Of a stretch of 64,000 bases of DNA, positions 60,643 to 64,000 are shown piece after piece. Position 1 is the stretch's first letter. Every line of letters begins with the position of its first letter. Origin of the DNA: Methanoculleus sp. UBA374 (GTDB lineage: Archaea > Halobacteriota > Methanomicrobia > Methanomicrobiales > Methanoculleaceae). The translations under genes were made by a program, and so were the position numbers. The notes under the pieces were generated by a model. That model made no database searches. It was not told the origin of the DNA and saw nothing but the letters and a program-made list of their open reading frames with translations. The stretch covers positions 135,740 through 199,739 of the forward strand of contig DAYL01000032.1 of the NCBI GenBank assembly GCA_002508705.1, in the 5' to 3' direction.

Positions 60643-61557
60643 TCATCTCCTGCTCTGCCTCAATCTTTTTTCGACGAACCGGATCAGCCCGACGAAGACA
60701 ATCTCAAGACAGAAGAGCACGGCCGCTATCCCGAACAACGCGCTTCGCGCTTCGTCCACCGACACCCAGTAGCCGATATCGTTGAGGATCTTCGACGTCA
60801 TTGCATACCCTGTGTCCAGGATGGAGACGGGGAACCGGGACGTATTGCCGATCAGCATGACCACGGCCATCGTCTCCCCCATCGCACGCATCAGCCCGAG
60901 GATGATGCCGGTCAGTATCCCCGGGGCCGCGATGGGGATGACCACCATCCGGGTGGTCTCCCACCGGGTGGCGCCCAACGCGAGCGATCCTTCCCGGTAC
61001 TCGCGCGGGACGGAGCGCATCGCTTCCTGTGCAAGCGCCGTGACGGTCGGCAGGATCATGACGGCAAGCACGGACGCGGCAAGCAGGATACCGGTCCCGC
61101 TCCCGGGGTTCGGGTCGCGGAAGATGGGGATGAAGCCGAGGGTTGCATCGATGAACGGGTCTATGTGGTAGCGAAAAATATTCTCAAGAACAAAATAGCC
61201 GAATATGCCGTAGACGACCGAGGGGATGCCGACGAGCAGCTCGATGAGCGGCCGTATCGTCTTCTCCAGCCATACCGGTGCCCATTCTGCAAGGAAGATC
61301 GCGGTGAATATGCCCAGGGGACAGGCGATGACCATCGTCACTGCGGTCAACACGATGGTGCCGACAAGGAAGACCAGGATACCGTACTCGCCGGTAGAGT
61401 AGTTCCAGGTCGTGCCGGTAAGAAATCCGACACCTTCTTTTTCGAATACAGGGGCAGCGGTGAGGAAGATAAATCCGAAGATCAGGAAAACAACGAGAGC
61501 GCTTACTGCTGCCGAAGACAGGAAGAACAATCGTGGAATGTCGTATGTCTGGCTCAT
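60643..61557 (-). CDS. pstC: Phosphate ABC transporter permease PstC
   Basis: 304 residues, six hydrophobic segments. REYREGSLALGATRWETTRM is the EAA loop that contacts PstB. IPSVVYGIFGYFVLEN and MRAMGETMAVVMLIGNTSRF are PstC landmarks. It lies 36 bp after pstS, and the intergenic bit is A-rich (TTTTTTATGAGC on plus). Works with PstA and the missing ATPase PstB for high-affinity phosphate uptake. Confidence 0.93.
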   Translation of the reverse strand: MSQTYDIPRLFFLSSAAVSALVVFLIFGFIFLTAAPVFEKEGVGFLTGTTWNYSTGEYGILVFLVGTIVLTAVTMVIACPLGIFTAIFLAEWAPVWLEKTIRPLIELLVGIPSVVYGIFGYFVLENIFRYHIDPFIDATLGFIPIFRDPNPGSGTGILLAASVLAVMILPTVTALAQEAMRSVPREYREGSLALGATRWETTRMVVIPIAAPGILTGIILGLMRAMGETMAVVMLIGNTSRFPVSILDTGYAMTSKILNDIGYWVSVDEARSALFGIAAVLFCLEIVFVGLIRFVEKRLRQSRR

Positions 61558-61593
61558 AAAAAAGGTGGGTTTGGTGGTTCCGTCCCTCTATGC

Positions 61594-62601
61594 TTACACG
61601 AACTCAATGATGCTGAACATGCCAACTTCGTGGATCGAGTCGACCGCACCGGGGGACTGGGCGAAGTTGATGTAGTCCTTCACGATGGCGGACGGGTTGC
61701 CGTTGACGATGTAGTTGAGCGGGCGGGCGAGAGCCGAGACATATGAGTCATCATTGTCGTTGCCCTTCAGGCTCTCAAGGATGCTGTCTTTGGTGCACTC
61801 TTTGCCGTCGACATCCAGAGCCTTGTGGTTGCTGGTGACGTAGCCGTAGTCGATGAAGCCGAGGCGGATGTGATCCTTGTCACCGCCGGCGATGGCGGCT
61901 GCAACACCTGCGTTGCCGTTCACACCCTCTGCCCCGGTGTTGTCGAAGCTGTCACCGGGGTACTTCAGGTACTCCTTGGCAACAGTCTCCTCGGTTCCGG
62001 AGGCCTCAGAGCGCTGGTAGATGGTGACATCAACAGTTCCCGCACCAGCAGCAGCAGCGCCGGTTATGTTGCCGTCCGTAACAACTGCACCAACCGTTGC
62101 ACTGTCATCGGTGATGGTCTGGTCATAGAGGGCCTTCAGACCTTCTTTGGTCACCCCTGTGAAGTCGTCGACATCGTCAGGTACAACGATTGCCACACCG
62201 GAGCCGCCGATCTGGTAGGTCTGGAGGTCGGGGTACTTTCCAAGTTCAGCGTCCTTAACAGCACGGGAAGCCGAGCCGATGTCGACAATGTTCATGCCGA
62301 CGGAGGTGACCCCGGCGCCGGAGCCGCCGCCCTGGACGGTGATCTTCACGCCGGGCTTCTGGGCCATGAAGGCCTTGGCGAGGAGCTCGGAGGCGGGCTG
62401 GACGGTGGTCGAGCCTGCAATCAGCACCTCGGCGGAGGCGGAGCCACCGACGTCTCCAACGTTCGTCTGTTCGGCAACATCGGAACTGAAGGTACCCATG
62501 ATGGTACCGACGGCGACCGCACCGACGACAGCGACGACGATCAGGACGAGGGTCGCGACGATCGGAGAGACCGCGTTCTCATTCATGTTCAGGAATTTCA
62601 T
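61594..62601 (-). CDS. pstS: Phosphate-binding protein PstS with a pilin-type leader
   Basis: 335 residues. From about 45 it is a PstS/PBP_like domain: VLIAGSTTVQPASELLAKAF, then GGGSGAGVTSV (phosphate loop) and IYQRSEASGTEETVAKEYL. The N-terminus is not a Sec or lipoprotein signal but MNENAVSPIVATLVLIVVAV and VGAVAVGTIMGTF, the leader and helix of archaeal type IV pilins (cut before AVSPI). The binding protein would be anchored by, or assembled on, a pilin-like stem. ATG 62601 was taken because AGGTGAG lies 7 bp upstream. Confidence 0.92.
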   Translation of the reverse strand: MKFLNMNENAVSPIVATLVLIVVAVVGAVAVGTIMGTFSSDVAEQTNVGDVGGSASAEVLIAGSTTVQPASELLAKAFMAQKPGVKITVQGGGSGAGVTSVGMNIVDIGSASRAVKDAELGKYPDLQTYQIGGSGVAIVVPDDVDDFTGVTKEGLKALYDQTITDDSATVGAVVTDGNITGAAAAGAGTVDVTIYQRSEASGTEETVAKEYLKYPGDSFDNTGAEGVNGNAGVAAAIAGGDKDHIRLGFIDYGYVTSNHKALDVDGKECTKDSILESLKGNDNDDSYVSALARPLNYIVNGNPSAIVKDYINFAQSPGAVDSIHEVGMFSIIEFV

Positions 62602-62675
62602 GTTCCATCTCACCTTTGTTTTTGTAACACGCGGTGAAGCCTGCGAATGGTTCCAGGAAAATCTTCACCATCCAT

Positions 62676-62762
62676 CCTGTTGGATCTGGTACTATATATT
62701 TCTGACGAATTTGATATAGCAAGAGCACAATAATATATATTTTTATATAGTGTCAATAAAAA
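62676..62762 (-). promoter_or_regulatory. AT-rich promoter region of the pst operon
   Basis: Continuous AT-rich sequence (TACTATATATTTCTG, GATATAGC, AATAATATATATTTTTATATAG) upstream of pstS. Several TATA candidates are present on the minus strand; the most likely ones at 62732-62755 leave a leader of about 100 nt. Phosphate control is expected from function, but no PhoB/PhoU-type box is known for this group. Confidence 0.55.
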
Positions 62763-62864
62763 TGTCAGATAAAAATTCCCGGCGCCCCGGGAAGCGTTCC
62801 GGCGGCGGCGCCAGACCGTCCGGAGAGAAGGCGGCCGGGCAGCGTTCCGTCCCGAAAAAGAGGG

Positions 62865-63116
62865 TCATCTTCCGCGTTTCAGTCTGACCGAGGCAAAATA
62901 GAGGACGACGGCGATCCCCGCCGCCGGTGCCGCCGCGAAGGAGAGCGCGGAGGCCCCGTACCAGGGGACCGATCCCGCGGTGATGAGCGCGAGCGCGGAA
63001 AACGCGGCAAACGCCAGGAGGGGCCGACCATGGCCCCCGCGCGCTGGTAGGACGTTCGAGAGTACAGGAGGTTCGACGGGGGCGTGCCGGGACTCCGGGC
63101 TTGTTTGAAGAGACAT
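62865..63116 (-). CDS. Small two-helix membrane protein
   Basis: 83 residues: a polar start (TSPESRHAPVEPPVLSNVLP), then two hydrophobic stretches (LLAFAAFSALALITAGSVPW; ALSFAAAPAAGIAVVLYFAS) and a basic end (VRLKRGR). It fits a small resident membrane protein, with unknown function. The part from the start to about residue 42 is repeated, diverged, at 63.69-63.83 kb. Confidence 0.55.
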   Translation of the reverse strand: MSLQTSPESRHAPVEPPVLSNVLPARGGHGRPLLAFAAFSALALITAGSVPWYGASALSFAAAPAAGIAVVLYFASVRLKRGR

Positions 63117-63217
63117 GGGATCGGGGCATCATCTCTTTCGAGAGGGATATGCCTTTCCTCAGGGATCTCTATAGGGGTATAGAGTCTCCCGGGGGAGGTC
63201 AGGACGATTCGCGGAAG
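62985..63217. repeat. Direct repeat flanking an AT-rich gene (left copy)
   Basis: Matches 63688-63921 along its length. Shared blocks are AACGCGGCAAACGCCAGGA, GGACTCCGGGCT, GGGATCGGGG and the palindrome-like CTCTATAGGGGTATAGAG (right copy CCATAGGCCTATGG). Confidence 0.75.
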
Positions 63218-63358
63218 ATCCTGCCCCGGGACGCGGCAAGCAGCGTGAGGAGGTGCGCCGGGTCCACTCCCTCGACGACGACCTCCTCTTCGGTGGAGGA
63301 GGGGGCGGGGGCCTTCTCTTCTAAACCGGACAATTTTAAAAGATATATTCCCAATCGG

Positions 63359-63691
63359 ATGAACCAAATGCGATTTAAGAGGTTAATTGGAGAACATTTG
63401 CAGGACCTTGAGCAGAGTGAGAAAATAATCGCAGAAAAAATTGGTATATGCCGAAGCGATCTGATCATCGCGGTGGCGGAATATAAACCATTTGTACCAT
63501 ACATGATGAAACAAAGTCAGCTAAAAACAAATCCAGTATATATAATCGTTAATAATGATGCTGTGCCTTTCGAACAAATATTTGAAAGAAGTATTTACCA
63601 CGATAGAGATCCGGAATTACCATTTGTTTTTATCAGGGGAAAGGAACAAAGGGAGAAGTTCCTCGCAGAATATAACCGAGTGCTCTGTTGA
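63359..63691 (+). CDS. AT-rich orphan gene, unknown family
   Basis: 110 residues. MNQMRFKRLIGEHLQDLEQS, then EKIIAEKIGICRSDLIIAVA, then VYIIVNNDAVPFEQIFERSI and FVFIRGKEQREKFLAEYNRV. Mixed alpha/beta, no membrane segment; I do not recognise a family. The middle (VYIIVNNDAVPFE) suggests a small sandwich fold. ATG 63359 (or 63368) follows an AT-rich promoter area (TTTTAAAAGATATATTCC at 63334-63351). The gene is far AT-richer than everything around and lies exactly between the two direct repeats; its stop falls at the right repeat's edge. A transferred cassette. Confidence 0.65.
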   Translation: MNQMRFKRLIGEHLQDLEQSEKIIAEKIGICRSDLIIAVAEYKPFVPYMMKQSQLKTNPVYIIVNNDAVPFEQIFERSIYHDRDPELPFVFIRGKEQREKFLAEYNRVLC

Positions 63692-63921
63692 GCGAGCACG
63701 GTGAACGCGGCAAACGCCAGGAACGGCCGGCCAGGGCCCCCGGCGCGGGCAGGATGTTCGAGGGTGCGGGAGATTCGACGGGGGTGTCCCGGGACTCCGG
63801 GCTGGTTCGGGGAGGCATCGGGATCGGGGTATCAGATCCCCCGAGGGGTGATAGACCGCCCCGCTGGATCCCCCATAGGCCTATGGAGTTTTCGGGCGGC
63901 TGCCAGGTCCAGTTCACCGGC
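63688..63921. repeat. Direct repeat flanking an AT-rich gene (right copy), with partial gene copy
   Basis: Diverged copy of 62985-63217. On the minus strand it carries the first about 40 codons of the small membrane protein (TSPESRDTPVESPAPSNILP), but the rest was replaced by the AT-rich gene. Contains the perfect 14-bp palindrome CCATAGGCCTATGG at 63873-63886. Confidence 0.75.
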
Positions 63922-64000
63922 CGTCAGCTCCGGGAGGGAGGCGGGCCAATCATGAACCCCGCGGACCGGACGGAGGTCCCTCCATGATCTCCTCTGATAT

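Noticed and set aside
59736-62601. Reading pstS as an ordinary pilin because of its leader
   Set aside because: The rest of the protein has full PstS motifs and lies in front of pstC and pstA, so it is a binding protein with a pilin-type leader.

Overview
The window looks like the chromosome of a methanogenic archaeon of the Methanomicrobiales, most likely Methanoculleus or a close relative. This is inferred from the overall GC-rich coding style, an AglB/Stt3 oligosaccharyltransferase, archaeal type IV pilin leaders, TATA-type promoters, iron-sulfur flavoproteins, rubrerythrin and a Prx6-type peroxiredoxin. I saw no rRNA, tRNA or CRISPR array.

Layout. 1-3.2 kb is a toxin-antitoxin scrapyard: HicBA with a truncated HicA, a HepT-MntA pair with a frameshifted toxin, a truncated YgiT-type antitoxin, and an intact HepT-MntA pair. 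A deletion-fused copy of the neighbouring sugar genes lies between them. 4-10.3 kb holds a sugar nucleotidyltransferase, a GT2 enzyme, an AT-rich insert (flippase-like protein and two methyltransferases) and a PMT-type membrane glycosyltransferase. 10.8-14.9 kb is a large secreted surface protein with 83-residue repeats. 15.9-27.1 kb is a nine-gene minus-strand polysaccharide operon: five GT4 domains in four genes upstream and downstream, Gmd, a bacterial-type Wzm/Wzt ABC exporter with a sugar-binding tail, and two methyltransferases, one with a long coiled coil. 27.2-27.8 kb is a RelE-type toxin-antitoxin pair with a clear palindromic operator. 28.2-31.2 kb carries aglB and a CDP-alcohol phosphotransferase.

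31.8-38 kb is a redox island: a glutaredoxin-thioredoxin reductase fusion, rubrerythrin, a cation efflux protein, three flavoproteins, two small zinc or iron ribbon proteins, a cysteine-less CMD-family protein and a peroxiredoxin. 38-42.5 kb has an M50 protease, chorismate mutase and the argC-CBS-argJ-argB operon. 42.5-50.4 kb has an ADP-ribosylglycohydrolase and several exported proteins (M28 peptidase, lipoprotein, PEGA protein, pilin-like PKD protein) plus a bacteriohemerythrin. 50.4-56.5 kb is accessory: a third HepT-MntA pair, a YwgA-like/HD phosphohydrolase pair that starts on an apparent ACG codon, and an AAA ATPase plus DUF4276-type protein that resembles a two-gene defence system. 56.6-62.6 kb is a type IV secretion/pilus ATPase next to pstS-pstC-pstA; PstS carries a pilin-type leader. 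The window ends with an AT-rich orphan gene between two direct repeats.

The most interesting pattern is structural. At three sites (1.4-5.6 kb, 53.8-56.9 kb, 63.0-63.9 kb) accessory genes lie between two diverged direct copies of a neighbouring resident sequence. A fourth such duplication (59.3-60.0 kb) has no cargo. This suggests a recurrent integration or duplication route for defence and toxin cassettes, with no transposase or integrase in sight.
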